A program made the position numbers and the translations under genes. Below are positions 37,345 to 46,076 of a stretch of DNA of 64,000 nucleotides, piece by piece. The notes beneath the pieces are model-generated. The model saw nothing but the letters and a program-made list of their open reading frames with translations. It was not told where the DNA came from and searched no databases. Source of the stretch: Streptomyces griseus (lineage in GTDB: Bacteria > Actinomycetota > Actinomycetes > Streptomycetales > Streptomycetaceae); assembly GCF_900460065.1 (NCBI RefSeq), contig NZ_UAVD01000029.1, positions 310,001 through 374,000 of the forward strand. The letters run 5' to 3'. Numbering within the stretch: the stretch's first letter is position 1; each line of letters begins with the position of its first letter.

Positions 37345-37391
37345 GGGGCCCCGACCGCGCACACCGTCGTCGCGGTGTCGGTCGGGGCCCC
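37345..37391. terminator. Strong bidirectional terminator hairpin
   Basis: A perfect 13-bp stem GGGGCCCCGACCG / CGGTCGGGGCCCC encloses a further partly paired stretch around a TCGT loop. It lies between the convergent stops at 37260 and 37421. Confidence 0.78.
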
Positions 37392-37420
37392 GGGGCGTGC
37401 CGTGCGCGAAGAGGCGCGGG

Positions 37421-37819
37421 CTACGGGGTCTCCGGCCGGCCCTCGCCCGCCTCGGCCGCCCGCTTCTGCTCCTCGACGGACTTGCGGACCTCGTCCATGT
37501 CCAGCTTCCGGGCCTGGCCGATGACGTCCTCCAGAGCGGCCTCGGGCAGCGCACCGGGCTGCGAGAAGACCGCGACGTTGTCACGGACGATCATCAGCGT
37601 CGGAATGGAGCGGATCTCGAAGGCCGCCGCCAGCTCCTGCTGCGCCTCGGTGTCCACCTTGGCGAAGACGAGGTCGGGGTGGCGCTCGGAGGCCGAGTCG
37701 TAGACCGGCGCGAACTGCCGGCAGGGCCCGCACCAGGAAGCCCAGAAGTCGATCAGGACGAAATCGTTGTCGCTGACGACCTGATCGAAGTTTTCCTTGG
37801 TGAGCTCGACGGTGCTCAT
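37421..37819 (-). CDS. Thioredoxin
   Basis: 132-aa thioredoxin with the full active site WASWCGPC near residue 30 and the cis-Pro loop IRSIPTLMI near 72. The C-terminal extension of about 25 charged residues (DEVRKSVEEQKRAAEAGEG) goes beyond standard thioredoxin. ATG at 37819. Divergent from the disulfide reductase gene, with a sigma-R-type promoter upstream. It probably reduces protein disulfides in the cytosol. Confidence 0.94.
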   Translation of the reverse strand: MSTVELTKENFDQVVSDNDFVLIDFWASWCGPCRQFAPVYDSASERHPDLVFAKVDTEAQQELAAAFEIRSIPTLMIVRDNVAVFSQPGALPEAALEDVIGQARKLDMDEVRKSVEEQKRAAEAGEGRPETP

Positions 37820-37872
37820 ACGGGGGATACCTCTTCCTCTGCCGGTGGGGTTCTGACAGGTCCTGTCCGGCA

Positions 37873-37899
37873 CAACGGTGACTGCACTTGCGCTATTCC
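37873..37899 (-). promoter_or_regulatory. Sigma-R-type promoter upstream of thioredoxin
   Basis: Read on the minus strand, CGGAAT, an 18-base spacer and GTTG match the Streptomyces sigma-R consensus GGAAT-N18-GTT. GTTG lies 54 bases upstream of the thioredoxin ATG. Sigma-R controls thiol-oxidative stress genes including thioredoxins, so sequence and context agree. Confidence 0.65.
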
Positions 37900-37945
37900 G
37901 CCTGCCCATGTGGCCGGGGCGCACACCCGCGAGGACACTGTTCCC

Positions 37946-39391
37946 ATGACTGACGCAGGGAAGAAGTCCGAGCGCTCCGAGTACGACGTGGTGGTCATCG
38001 GCGCAGGTCCGGTGGGAGAGAACGTGGCGGACCGGGCCCGCGCCGCCGGGCTCTCCACGGCGGTGGTCGAGTCCGAGCTGGTCGGCGGCGAATGCTCCTA
38101 CTGGGCGTGCATGCCGAGCAAGGCGCTCCTACGCCCCGTCGTCGCCCGCGCCGACGCCCGACGGGTGCCGGGACTGAGCGCCGCCGTGCGGGGCCCCCTG
38201 GACGTGGAGGCCGTGCTCGCCCACCGGGACGCCGAGGCGAGCCACTGGCAGGACGACGGCCAGGTCGCCTGGCTGGAGAGCGTCGGAGCCGACGTCCACC
38301 GGGGCACGGGTCGGCTCACCGGCCCCCGCGCGGTCACCGTCACCGCCCCCGACGGCACGGAGCACCGGCTCACGGCCCGCCACGCCGTCGCCGTCTGCAC
38401 CGGCTCCCGGGCCGTGGTCCCCTCCCTCCCCGGCGTCGAGGAGGCGCGCCCCTGGACCAGCCGCGAGGCCACCAGCGCCAAGGAGGCGCCCGGCCGGCTC
38501 GTGATCGTCGGCGGGGGAGTCGTGGGCGTGGAGATGGCGACCGTCTGGCAGGCGCTGGGCTCCGAGGTGACGCTGCTGATCCGGGGCGGCGGTCTGCTCC
38601 CGAGGATGGAGCCCTTCGCGGGCGAGCTGGTCGCCGACGCCCTGACGGAGGCCGGGGCCCGGATCCGTACGGGTGTCTCGGTCACCGCCGTCCACCGCCC
38701 CGCACCGGACGGCCCGGTCACCGTCGACCTGGACGACGGCGACCGTATCGAGGCCGACGAGATCCTCTTCGCCACCGGGAGGGCGCCGCGCACGGACGAC
38801 CTGGGCCTGGAGACCGTCGGCCTCGAACCCGGCTCCTGGCTCACCGTGGACGACAGCTGCCGCGTCGAGGGAACGGACTGGCTGTACGCGGTCGGGGACG
38901 TCAACCACCGCGCCCTGCTGACCCACCAGGGCAAGTACCAGGCCCGCATCGCCGGCGCGGCGATCGGCGCCCGCGCGGAGAAGGGGCCCCTGGAGACCGC
39001 CCCCTGGGGCGCGTACGCCGCCACCGCCGACCACACGGCCGTCCCCCAGGTCGTCTTCACCGACCCGGAGGCCGCGTCCGTCGGTCTCACCCTCGCCGAG
39101 GCCGAACGCGCGGGCCGCCGCGTACGCGCCGTCGACTACGACCTCGCCTCGGTCGCCGGCTCCGGCCTCTACGCCGACGGCTACCGGGGCCGTGCCCGGA
39201 TGGTCGTGGACCTGGACCGCGAGATCCTGCTCGGCGTCACCTTCGTCGGCCCGGGCATCGGCGAACTCCTGCACTCGGCGACGATCGCGGTCGCGGGGGA
39301 GGTCCCCATCGCCCGTCTGTGGCACGCGGTCCCGGCGTACCCGACGATCAGCGAGGTGTGGCTGCGGCTGCTGGAGACGTTTCGAGAGTAG
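37946..39391 (+). CDS. FAD-dependent pyridine nucleotide-disulfide oxidoreductase
   Basis: 481-aa member of the lipoamide dehydrogenase/mercuric reductase class. FAD-binding VVVIGAGPVGENVADRA (about 14-30), redox pair in GGECSYWACMPSK (Cys spacing of four), NAD-binding VIVGGGVVGVEMATVW (about 185), LYAVGDVNH and a C-terminal dimer domain with HAVPAYPTISEVWLRLLE. The catalytic His-x4-Glu of lipoamide dehydrogenases is replaced here (HAVPAY), so the substrate differs. Its last four codons (TTT CGA GAG TAG) come from the inserted island; the probable native ending is stranded at 47978-47985. Confidence 0.9.
   Translation: MTDAGKKSERSEYDVVVIGAGPVGENVADRARAAGLSTAVVESELVGGECSYWACMPSKALLRPVVARADARRVPGLSAAVRGPLDVEAVLAHRDAEASHWQDDGQVAWLESVGADVHRGTGRLTGPRAVTVTAPDGTEHRLTARHAVAVCTGSRAVVPSLPGVEEARPWTSREATSAKEAPGRLVIVGGGVVGVEMATVWQALGSEVTLLIRGGGLLPRMEPFAGELVADALTEAGARIRTGVSVTAVHRPAPDGPVTVDLDDGDRIEADEILFATGRAPRTDDLGLETVGLEPGSWLTVDDSCRVEGTDWLYAVGDVNHRALLTHQGKYQARIAGAAIGARAEKGPLETAPWGAYAATADHTAVPQVVFTDPEAASVGLTLAEAERAGRRVRAVDYDLASVAGSGLYADGYRGRARMVVDLDREILLGVTFVGPGIGELLHSATIAVAGEVPIARLWHAVPAYPTISEVWLRLLETFRE
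39364..39380 (+). repeat. Left direct repeat (attL-like)
   Basis: GCGGCTGCTGGAGACGT inside the last codons of the flavoprotein gene, reading R-L-L-E-T. It is followed by island sequence that supplies a substitute ending F-R-E-stop, keeping the protein full length. Confidence 0.7.
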
Positions 39392-39526
39392 GAACCGCCG
39401 TTAAAGCCATACTGCGGTCGTCGGGTCGGGCTCTTGAGTTTTCCAGAGTGGCATGGGCTCGGAGTGGAGGATCTGCACGTTGCGGGGACCGGCCGCAGCA
39501 GTTGTCGATGTTGGCTGAGTCGAGGG

Positions 39527-40000
39527 TTAGCAACTGAGGCAACCCTGAGACGGGGCAGAGGCAGATGAGGTCGCTTCAGCTGACAGAGCGCAGGTGAGGG
39601 GAATCGTCTCGTCCTCGCCGTCGATCGCCCGCAGCGTGTGCGGCATCGCGCGGACCGCGTCCTCGATGGGGAACGCGTCCTTTGCGTCCGTCTTCGCCTT
39701 ACCCGGGTGGAGGTCGGCGATCCGCCGCATCGTCAGTCCCGGCAGGTAGGTGACTGGGCAGCCCATGCCCCTGGCGACCGCCAGTGGCACAGCTCCGATC
39801 GAGGCCGGCTGGTCGACCACGACGTGCCCCGTTCCGTGCTTGGCCTGGAGTTTCGCGAACAGCTCGCGCAGCTTGGGTTCGGTGTGGGACAGCCGTTTGT
39901 CGAACGCCTTCTTTCCGGCCGGTGTGACGGCGGTGGCATGGTGTTCGCCCTTGCCGACGTCCAGGCCGAGGAAGACGTCGATGTCGCCGGTGTCGATCAC
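39527..40000 (-). pseudogene. Truncated IS110-family transposase
   Basis: 157-aa remnant of a normally about 400-aa DEDD recombinase. The RuvC-like N-terminal domain is readable to about residue 132: GLDVGKGEHHATAV (first Asp), VVDQPASIGAVPLAVARGMG, YLPGLTMRRIADLHPGKAKTDAKDAF and DAVRAMPHTLRAI. Homology then stops and about 25 unrelated residues lead to a stop. The last catalytic Asp and the C-terminal Ser-containing Tnp_20 domain are missing, so it is inactive. GTG start at 40000. The stretch 39392-39526 between it and the flavoprotein gene shows nothing else. Confidence 0.82.
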
Positions 40001-40350
40001 GTGCAGGCCACTCCATCACGCTTTCGTCCGGCCTTGCCTGGGCACCGAGCTGCCACATCCATGTTACGGAGAGCTCCTTCGGCCTGGGTGAAGCCGGTGC
40101 TCAAGCCCCTCATCAGCGGTCCGTCGATGCCTCCGGACCCGGTGAAACCAACCCCCGGATCATGAACATCAAGGGGGAAGCCATGCCGGACCCGAAGGCC
40201 CCAATTGCGGAGCCACGGAGAAGGTGTCGGGGAGTCGCCCCACCGCTGTTCGTGCGGCCGTGAATGGAGTAAGGAGGGTGTCGCACCTGGCCCCTCAGCA
40301 CCTCGGTCACCGCTAGGCTGAACGGCAGGTTGCACGTGAGGGGGAGACGG
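40001..40350. other. Non-coding stretch upstream of the IS110 remnant; possible bridge-RNA end
   Basis: No convincing gene on either strand. In IS110-group elements the long non-coding end upstream of the recombinase encodes a structured bridge RNA that pairs with target and donor DNA. The first about 200 bases here lie in that position and could retain such a sequence. I did not resolve a fold. The last about 60 bases should hold the promoter of the Trypco1-like gene. Confidence 0.3.
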
Positions 40351-40668
40351 ATGGCGTCGCAGGTCGTTTCATACCAGGCAGACGAAGAGACGGAGGTCCG
40401 ATTCGAAATCGAGACGACTGACGAGTGGTATCCGGTGAGCTCTGACGAGGTCGTGGGCAGGATCCGCGAGGCCGTGCGGCCGGCTGTCGAGGGTGCCCGC
40501 ACGGTGTTGGAGCAGGTCAAGGCACTGCAGCCGGGTGAGGTTCAGGTGAAGTTCGGGGTGAAGGTCACCGGAACGGCGAACTGGTTGGTGGCTAAGGCGG
40601 CCACCGAGGCGAACTTCGAAATCACACTGATCTGGCCGCGTGACCAGGCTGCCTCAAGCGCGACGTGA
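40351..40668 (+). CDS. Trypco1-like (CU044_2847 family) protein, island copy
   Basis: 105-aa protein of the trypsin-co-occurring type. N-terminal beta strands (YQADEETEVRFEIETTD) are followed by a helix (VGRIREAVRPAVEGARTVLEQVKAL) and the family's C-terminal block VKFGVKVTGTANWLVAKAATEANFEITLIW. ATG at 40351 has GGGGGAGA upstream. Its stop overlaps the protease-NTPase GTG by four bases (GTGA), so the two are made together. The family is known mainly from gene neighbourhoods with trypsin-like proteases in predicted conflict systems; a role as inhibitor, adaptor or target of the protease is inference. Confidence 0.78.
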   Translation: MASQVVSYQADEETEVRFEIETTDEWYPVSSDEVVGRIREAVRPAVEGARTVLEQVKALQPGEVQVKFGVKVTGTANWLVAKAATEANFEITLIWPRDQAASSAT

Positions 40669-43600
40669 GCACCCCACCGGAGGGCAATCCTCGTCCTGGT
40701 TCGGACACTTGGGTTGCGGCCATCCACACCAGCGAGCGAGATCGCAAGCCCAGGGGATCAGGATTCCTTGTCGATCCGTGGCGTGTCCTTACGTGCGCCC
40801 ACGTCGCCTGGGGGCCGTGGGCGGAGCGCAACGAGCTATGGGTGGCCTTCCCTAAGGCGGAGTCTCTGCAGCGACGCAGAGTACGTGTGCGGGAGGTGGT
40901 GGCTCCGCCGGTGGAGGATCAGGACATCGATGATGTGGCGGTGCTGATTCTCGAAGAGTCTGTCTCTCGGAATCATGTCGCACGCCTCCGCAGGCCTGAA
41001 GTAGGAAGCCTGGTGCATCGCCGCTGGTGGGCTTTCGGGTTTCCTGACGGCATGCTGGGCAACTCCTCTGGAGGTGAGATCGGGGAGGAGTTGGGCTACG
41101 GCTGGGTACGGCTCGACACCTCTGCGCGCTACCCCATTCAAGGGGGTTACAGCGGTGCGGCTTTGTGGTCGCCGGACTACGGGGCGGTAGTCGGTATGGT
41201 GGGCCAGGGGCAAGGCGGCAATGGAGACGGCCGAGCCATCACTCTTCGGGCGATCGACGCCTGTCTGCCAGAGCAGAAGTTGCACCTACTCGCAGACTGG
41301 TCCGCAGAGTCTGCTGGGGAAAGCGCGATGGCGGCATGGGGTTGGAGCCTCACTGACGATCCGGAAGCCGGCCGCCACTGGCGTCCCCGCGCCCGGGGCG
41401 TTAGTACGGATGCTGAGCGAGGGTTCCGCTTCTGTGGCCGGACAGCAGCACTCCAGAAGATCGTTTCCTGGCTGGTCGGAGAGGAAGCCAAGCGGCAGAT
41501 CCTCGTGGTCACCGGCTCTCCTGGGGTAGGCAAGTCGGCCGTTCTCGGACGCATCGTTACCACGGCTGATGTATCTCTCTCTGCGTCGCTTCCCCCTGAC
41601 GAGTCGGTGCGAGCACCGGAGGGGTCTGTGGCGTGCGCTGTGCACGCCAAGTCCAAGTCCGCGCTGGAAGTGGCCGAAGAAATCGCCCGGGCTGCCTCGG
41701 CGAACCTTCCCGCGCGGGTGAGCGACCTGGCACCTCATATCCGCGACGCGCTAGAGAGCGGCGGACGCACTGGGTTCACCGTCGTCATCGATGCGCTCGA
41801 TGAGGCCGCCAGCCCTGACGAGGCGCGCTTGATCCTTCGACGTGTCGCCCAACCTCTGGCAGAGAACCTGGAAGACCTCGGCGTGCGCGTCGTGGTGGGC
41901 AGCAGGCGATCCGATGACGCGGGATCACTCTTCGACGAGTTTGGGCTGTCCACCAACATCCTGGACCTTGACAACCCTGAGTTTTTCGACTTCGCCGACC
42001 TGGCTACATACGCCCTGGCCACCCTGCAGCTACGCGGCGCCGAGCGCCGTGACAACCCTTATAACGACGTTGCTTTGGCCGCCCCTGTGGCTGATCGGAT
42101 CGCCCAGCTCTCGGAGGGTAACTTCCTCGTCGCAGGGTTGATCGCCCGCGCACACGGGATGTACGACCACCAGCCAGTCGGGCCAGAGCGGCTCACGTTC
42201 CCGCCCACAGTGGATGCAGCGCTGCACGAGTATCTCGACCTGCTGCCCGATGTCGATGGGGTGCCGGCCAATGCTGTACTCACCGCACTGGCCTACGCCG
42301 AGGCTCCAGGCATGCCGCTGGATCTCTGGCGCGTCACCATCAGCGCCCTGGGACACGCCGTGCCATCAGAGAAGCACCTGCTTGCCTTCGCTCGTTCGTC
42401 CGCTGCCAACTTCCTTGTTGAGACCAGTACATCCGATCCGCAGAATGCTGTGTTCCGGCTCTTTCACCAGGCCCTCAACGACGCACTCGTGCGCCAGCGA
42501 TCCGCAGTCAGGGACGAAGGCGCGATCGCCAGTGCTCTCCTACAGCATGGGCAGTCCGTCGGGTGGTCTGAAGCGCCCGCCTACCTGCTGCGTGCGCTAC
42601 CGCGGCACGCTGAACGAGGCAGGAGCGTCGACCAGCTTCTGAGCGATCCGACATTCGCCCTCTACGCTGATCTGCGTCGCCTTATCCCGGCCGCAACCTC
42701 GGCCTCGTCACCCCATGCGCGTCGGCAAGCACGCCTGCTCCGCAGGACGCTACGTGCGCTCGACGCATCTCCATCCGATCGCGCCGCCCTGTTGAGTGTT
42801 ACAGAGACCCTCGACAACCTGGGCAATACCTACAGCACGTCCGCTCACCCTGCTCCCTATCGCGCGCGGTGGGCTGCTGCCGTTCCGCACGAAGAGGAAG
42901 CGATCCTCGAGGGCCACAGGGATTGGGTCCGAACCGTGTGCAGCGTGGAGGCGGCGGGGCGCCAGCTGCTGGCGACCGCGAGCGACGATGCCACTGTCCG
43001 GCTTTGGGATCCCGAGACAGGGGAACTCGTGCGAGTTCTGGAAGGGCACTCCGACTATGTCCTGACGGTCAGAACAGTCGCGACAGAGCAGGGCAAACTA
43101 CTCCTCACGACGAGTGCTGACGGAACCGCCCGAGTATGGGACCCCAACCAGGGCGAGACAGTCCGTCGGTTCGACGGCATCGGTGACTGGGTGCGGTCCG
43201 CGTGCATCGGACGAATGGCTGGTCGCACTGTCCTTGCCACCGCGAGTGACGACCGGGTCGTCCGGTTTTGGAATATGGACACGGGCAGGGAGATCCGCAC
43301 GGTCAAGGCTCATCACCGGCATCGCATCCGGGCCGTGTGCGCTCTGGGGGAGGTCTTCGCTGCTGCGGGAGACGACGGCCTAATTCGCCTGCTGGACCCC
43401 CGGGGCGGTGAATCCATCGTCCTCCGCGGCCACGGTGGCAGCGTGAACGCCCTGTGCGCCTTCTTTCTCGACGAGCGCGCCATGCTCGCCACGGCGAGCG
43501 CTGATGGCACCGCCCGCGTCTGGGATCTCGAGTCTGCCAGTCAACACGTTGTCCTGAAGGGCCACCGTGAAGAGCTGAACGCAGTGCATGCCTTCTCCCT

Positions 43601-44708
43601 CGAGGGGCGCACTGTGCTCGCCACCGCGAGCGACGATGGCACTGCCCGCCTCTGGGATCCCAAAACCGGCAATCAGCTGGCTGTCTTCAACGGCCATGTG
43701 GATTGGGTCCTGGACGTGTGTTCGCTGCCCCTAGGGGGCCGCACCCAGCTCGCCACTGCGGGCAGTGATGGGACAGTCCGCCTCTGGAACCCCAACCGGG
43801 AACAGCACGCAGGCCTGAGGGGCAGCACGAGTGTTGGCGCGGCATGCGCTCTCCCACTCGAGGCAGGGACCGCTCTCGCCACCGCGAGCAACAACGGAGC
43901 CGTCTCCCTTGTGAACCCTGAGACCGGCGAGCAGCTACGCACCATTAAGGGGAGTCACGGTTGGGACAGCTGCGTTTGCGCCGTCCCAGTCAAGGGCCGC
44001 ACCCTGCTCGCTACGAGCAGCACGGACCGGAGCGCCCGCGTCTGGGACCCCGAGACCAGTAGACAGGTCAGGGTCCTCAAGGGGCACGGCAGCCGCGTGA
44101 AATCCATGTGCATTCTCACCTCGAAGGGGCGCACCCTCCTGGCCACTGGCAGTGCGGATGCAACGGCGCGCCTGTGGAACCCGGAAAACGGCAAACAACT
44201 TCGCGTCCTCAAGGGGCACACCGGGTGGGTCCTGACCATGTGCGTCATACCCATGGACGATCGTTCTGTCCTCGCAACAGGTAGTGCCGACGGCACAGCG
44301 CGTCTCTGGGATCCTGAGAGTGGCAGGCAACTGCACATGGTGAAGGACCCCAGTGGACGAGTTCAGTCCATGTGTGCCGTTGACGTAGGCGGCCGCGCCG
44401 TCCTTGCGGCCGCCGGTCGCGGCACCATCGGGCTCTGGAACCCAGCCAACGGTGAACAACTCCGCATCCTTGAGAGCAACAGCGAAGTGCGCTCCATGTG
44501 CGCCATCGGCGTCAATGGCCGTTCACTCCTAGCCGTTGCCAGTGACGACCGCACCGTACGGCTCTGGGATCCGGCGAACGGCCAGACAGTGGCAGAAATC
44601 CCAGTGGGAGCTGCTGGCCGTGTAGTGATCGAGGCGGGCGGCTTGCTGCTGGTAAGCACGTGGCGTGGCATCCTTGCCCTGGATCTGGCTTCTAGAGGGC
44701 TTTTTTGA
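40665..44708 (+). CDS. Trypsin-like protease / STAND NTPase / WD40 fusion protein
   Basis: 1347-aa three-part protein. Residues about 15-205 form a trypsin-like protease with a complete triad: His46 (LTCAHVAW), Asp90 (IDDVAVLIL) and Ser163 (GGYSGAALW). Residues about 255-560 form a STAND-type P-loop NTPase after an FCGRTAAL lead-in: Walker A GSPGVGKS (284-291), Walker B FTVVIDALDEA (371-381) and a VRVVVGSRR sensor strand (407-415). A helical region to about 740 follows, then about 13 clear WD40 repeats plus one degenerate one, each with a GH-type start and an LWDPETG-like end, enough for two seven-bladed propellers. Family logic: the propeller senses a ligand, the NTPase oligomerises and the protease is activated. 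Codon use is less GC-biased than the host. No signal peptide; predicted cytosolic. Confidence 0.9.
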   Translation: MSTPPEGNPRPGSDTWVAAIHTSERDRKPRGSGFLVDPWRVLTCAHVAWGPWAERNELWVAFPKAESLQRRRVRVREVVAPPVEDQDIDDVAVLILEESVSRNHVARLRRPEVGSLVHRRWWAFGFPDGMLGNSSGGEIGEELGYGWVRLDTSARYPIQGGYSGAALWSPDYGAVVGMVGQGQGGNGDGRAITLRAIDACLPEQKLHLLADWSAESAGESAMAAWGWSLTDDPEAGRHWRPRARGVSTDAERGFRFCGRTAALQKIVSWLVGEEAKRQILVVTGSPGVGKSAVLGRIVTTADVSLSASLPPDESVRAPEGSVACAVHAKSKSALEVAEEIARAASANLPARVSDLAPHIRDALESGGRTGFTVVIDALDEAASPDEARLILRRVAQPLAENLEDLGVRVVVGSRRSDDAGSLFDEFGLSTNILDLDNPEFFDFADLATYALATLQLRGAERRDNPYNDVALAAPVADRIAQLSEGNFLVAGLIARAHGMYDHQPVGPERLTFPPTVDAALHEYLDLLPDVDGVPANAVLTALAYAEAPGMPLDLWRVTISALGHAVPSEKHLLAFARSSAANFLVETSTSDPQNAVFRLFHQALNDALVRQRSAVRDEGAIASALLQHGQSVGWSEAPAYLLRALPRHAERGRSVDQLLSDPTFALYADLRRLIPAATSASSPHARRQARLLRRTLRALDASPSDRAALLSVTETLDNLGNTYSTSAHPAPYRARWAAAVPHEEEAILEGHRDWVRTVCSVEAAGRQLLATASDDATVRLWDPETGELVRVLEGHSDYVLTVRTVATEQGKLLLTTSADGTARVWDPNQGETVRRFDGIGDWVRSACIGRMAGRTVLATASDDRVVRFWNMDTGREIRTVKAHHRHRIRAVCALGEVFAAAGDDGLIRLLDPRGGESIVLRGHGGSVNALCAFFLDERAMLATASADGTARVWDLESASQHVVLKGHREELNAVHAFSLEGRTVLATASDDGTARLWDPKTGNQLAVFNGHVDWVLDVCSLPLGGRTQLATAGSDGTVRLWNPNREQHAGLRGSTSVGAACALPLEAGTALATASNNGAVSLVNPETGEQLRTIKGSHGWDSCVCAVPVKGRTLLATSSTDRSARVWDPETSRQVRVLKGHGSRVKSMCILTSKGRTLLATGSADATARLWNPENGKQLRVLKGHTGWVLTMCVIPMDDRSVLATGSADGTARLWDPESGRQLHMVKDPSGRVQSMCAVDVGGRAVLAAAGRGTIGLWNPANGEQLRILESNSEVRSMCAIGVNGRSLLAVASDDRTVRLWDPANGQTVAEIPVGAAGRVVIEAGGLLLVSTWRGILALDLASRGLF

Positions 44709-44972
44709 CGGGCTCTCCTGGTTCGAGCGCGTTTCAGATCAGGGCTTCTGGGTGGGGAACGGCCGACCTGCGTCGCCCTGCAGCCCGGCAAGATCATGGT
44801 GCCGAGCAGGGCCCCGTTCCGTCGTCCGGTCGCCGGCGGGGGCGAGGATGTTCAGTGTGGGGACGTTCGAGCCCCTGGGCGCGACGTCACGCAAGGTGAC
44901 TGCGCTAGTAGGCGAGGCTCGGACAGAGTGTGAGGTGCTCACGACGATCCATGATGTCAGGCGAGGGCGCTG
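44709..44972. other. Gene-poor stretch before the insertion sequence
   Basis: No convincing gene. A T-run (CTTTTTTG) directly follows the WD40 gene stop and may help terminate transcription. An uninterrupted minus-strand frame reading LRDVAPRGSNVPTLNILAP could be the remnant of an older gene but is unrecognised. Confidence 0.35.
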
Positions 44973-45854
44973 GCTAACGAGCTCGTGCATGGTTGGTGGT
45001 GAGGTGTCAGGCTCTTGATCGTTGATCATGGTCAGGTTGTGGAGAGTGCGTCTCGTGCAGTGATCGTCAGCAGCCGTCGAATGACCTGTCTGTCGGCTGA
45101 CGTGATCGCTGAACTTGTCTTCGAAGTAGGCCCGTTGTGGCATGAGCGGCACCAGGCCAGGCTGGCGTCCAAGCCGCGGAAGGGGGCCCTGGGCGCTGGC
45201 GCGAAGCACGGCTGGTGTTCATCGACCGGCTGCTGGCCACGCTGGTCCATCTTTGCCACGGGGCCACCCACGACGTGCTGGCCGGCTGGTTCGGCGTGGA
45301 CCGCTCCACAATTACCCGGGCCATCGGTGAGGTGCGGCCCCTGTTTGCCGAGCGGGGATGCGCCGTGAGCCCTGACGTGCGGCTGCGGTCTCTGGCCGAG
45401 GTCGTCGACCATCTCGGCGCGAGCGGAAGACCGGCATCATCGACGGCATGGAGATCCGAGTCCGTCTGTCCGCCGCCGGACGCAAGGACCGGGACATGTT
45501 CATCTCCGGCAAGAACAAGCAGAACGCTGTCAAGTCCATGGTGGTCAAGGACGGCGAAAGCCGCGTCCGGTGGGGCAGTCCAGTCTGTCCCGCAAGCTGA
45601 GCGGGCATCGCCCACACCCGCCAGCTGGGGCTGGTCGAGTTCCTGGCCGACGGGCCCGCGGTGGAGATCCTGGTCGATGCTGGCTACCAGGGCCTGGGCG
45701 CCCAGACCGGTGGCCGGGTGGTGACACCGCCGCACCGCAAGTTAAAGAAAGACGCCCCGAACTGGTACGAGGAGATGCACGAACGTCGGCGCAAGGCGCA
45801 CTCCTCACGCCGGATCCGGGTCGAGCACGGCCAACCATGCACGAGCTCGTTAGC
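44973..45854. mobile_element. Degenerate IS5-like insertion sequence
   Basis: An element of 882 bp bounded by 24-bp perfect inverted repeats (44973-44996 and 45831-45854; outer bases GCTAACGAGCTCGTGCATGG). Similarity continues outward as GGCGCT with one base of slip, so the true repeats may be about 30 bp. It contains one disrupted DDE transposase. No clear target duplication was found. Confidence 0.75.
45081..45828 (+). pseudogene. Frameshifted DDE (IS5-like, DDE_Tnp_4) transposase
   Basis: The coding sequence is readable only in pieces: MTCLSADVIAELVFEVGPLW in frame one; FIDRLLATLVHLCHGATHDV then an HTH at FGVDRSTITRAIGEVRPL after a one-base loss near 45205; and TGIIDGMEIRVRLSAAGRKD after another loss near 45427, continuing to an in-frame TGA at 45598 and on to VEILVDAGYQGLGAQTGG and NWYEEMHERRRKAHSSRRI. 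The usual C-terminal about 40 residues after RVEHG are missing. At least two frameshifts, one stop and a truncation, so it is inactive. Confidence 0.8.
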
Positions 45855-46076
45855 AGCGCCGAGATTGACCGCTTCCTCTTTGAGGCACTCCGAACGGGCT
45901 GATCCGGTGCTACCCCCGCCTCTCCCTCACTGTGGTGCCTCAGCCTGGGGCCAACACCGAATGCCTTGCCCAGCATCGAGAGTGCCCGGAGCGTACACCT
46001 TTTGGCAGGTTCACTGGATGTCGAATTCCGGATCATGGAATGGAAATCCTGAGGAAGGGCGACGTACGGTGATCGG

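Noticed and set aside
39364..39380. A tRNA gene at the island border
   Set aside because: Island borders often lie in tRNA genes, but no cloverleaf could be read near either 17-bp repeat; the repeat falls in a protein-coding gene.
42895..44650. DNA tandem repeat array or CRISPR-like structure
   Set aside because: The periodic sequence of about 126 bases is in frame and encodes WD40 repeats; there are no identical short repeats with unique spacers.
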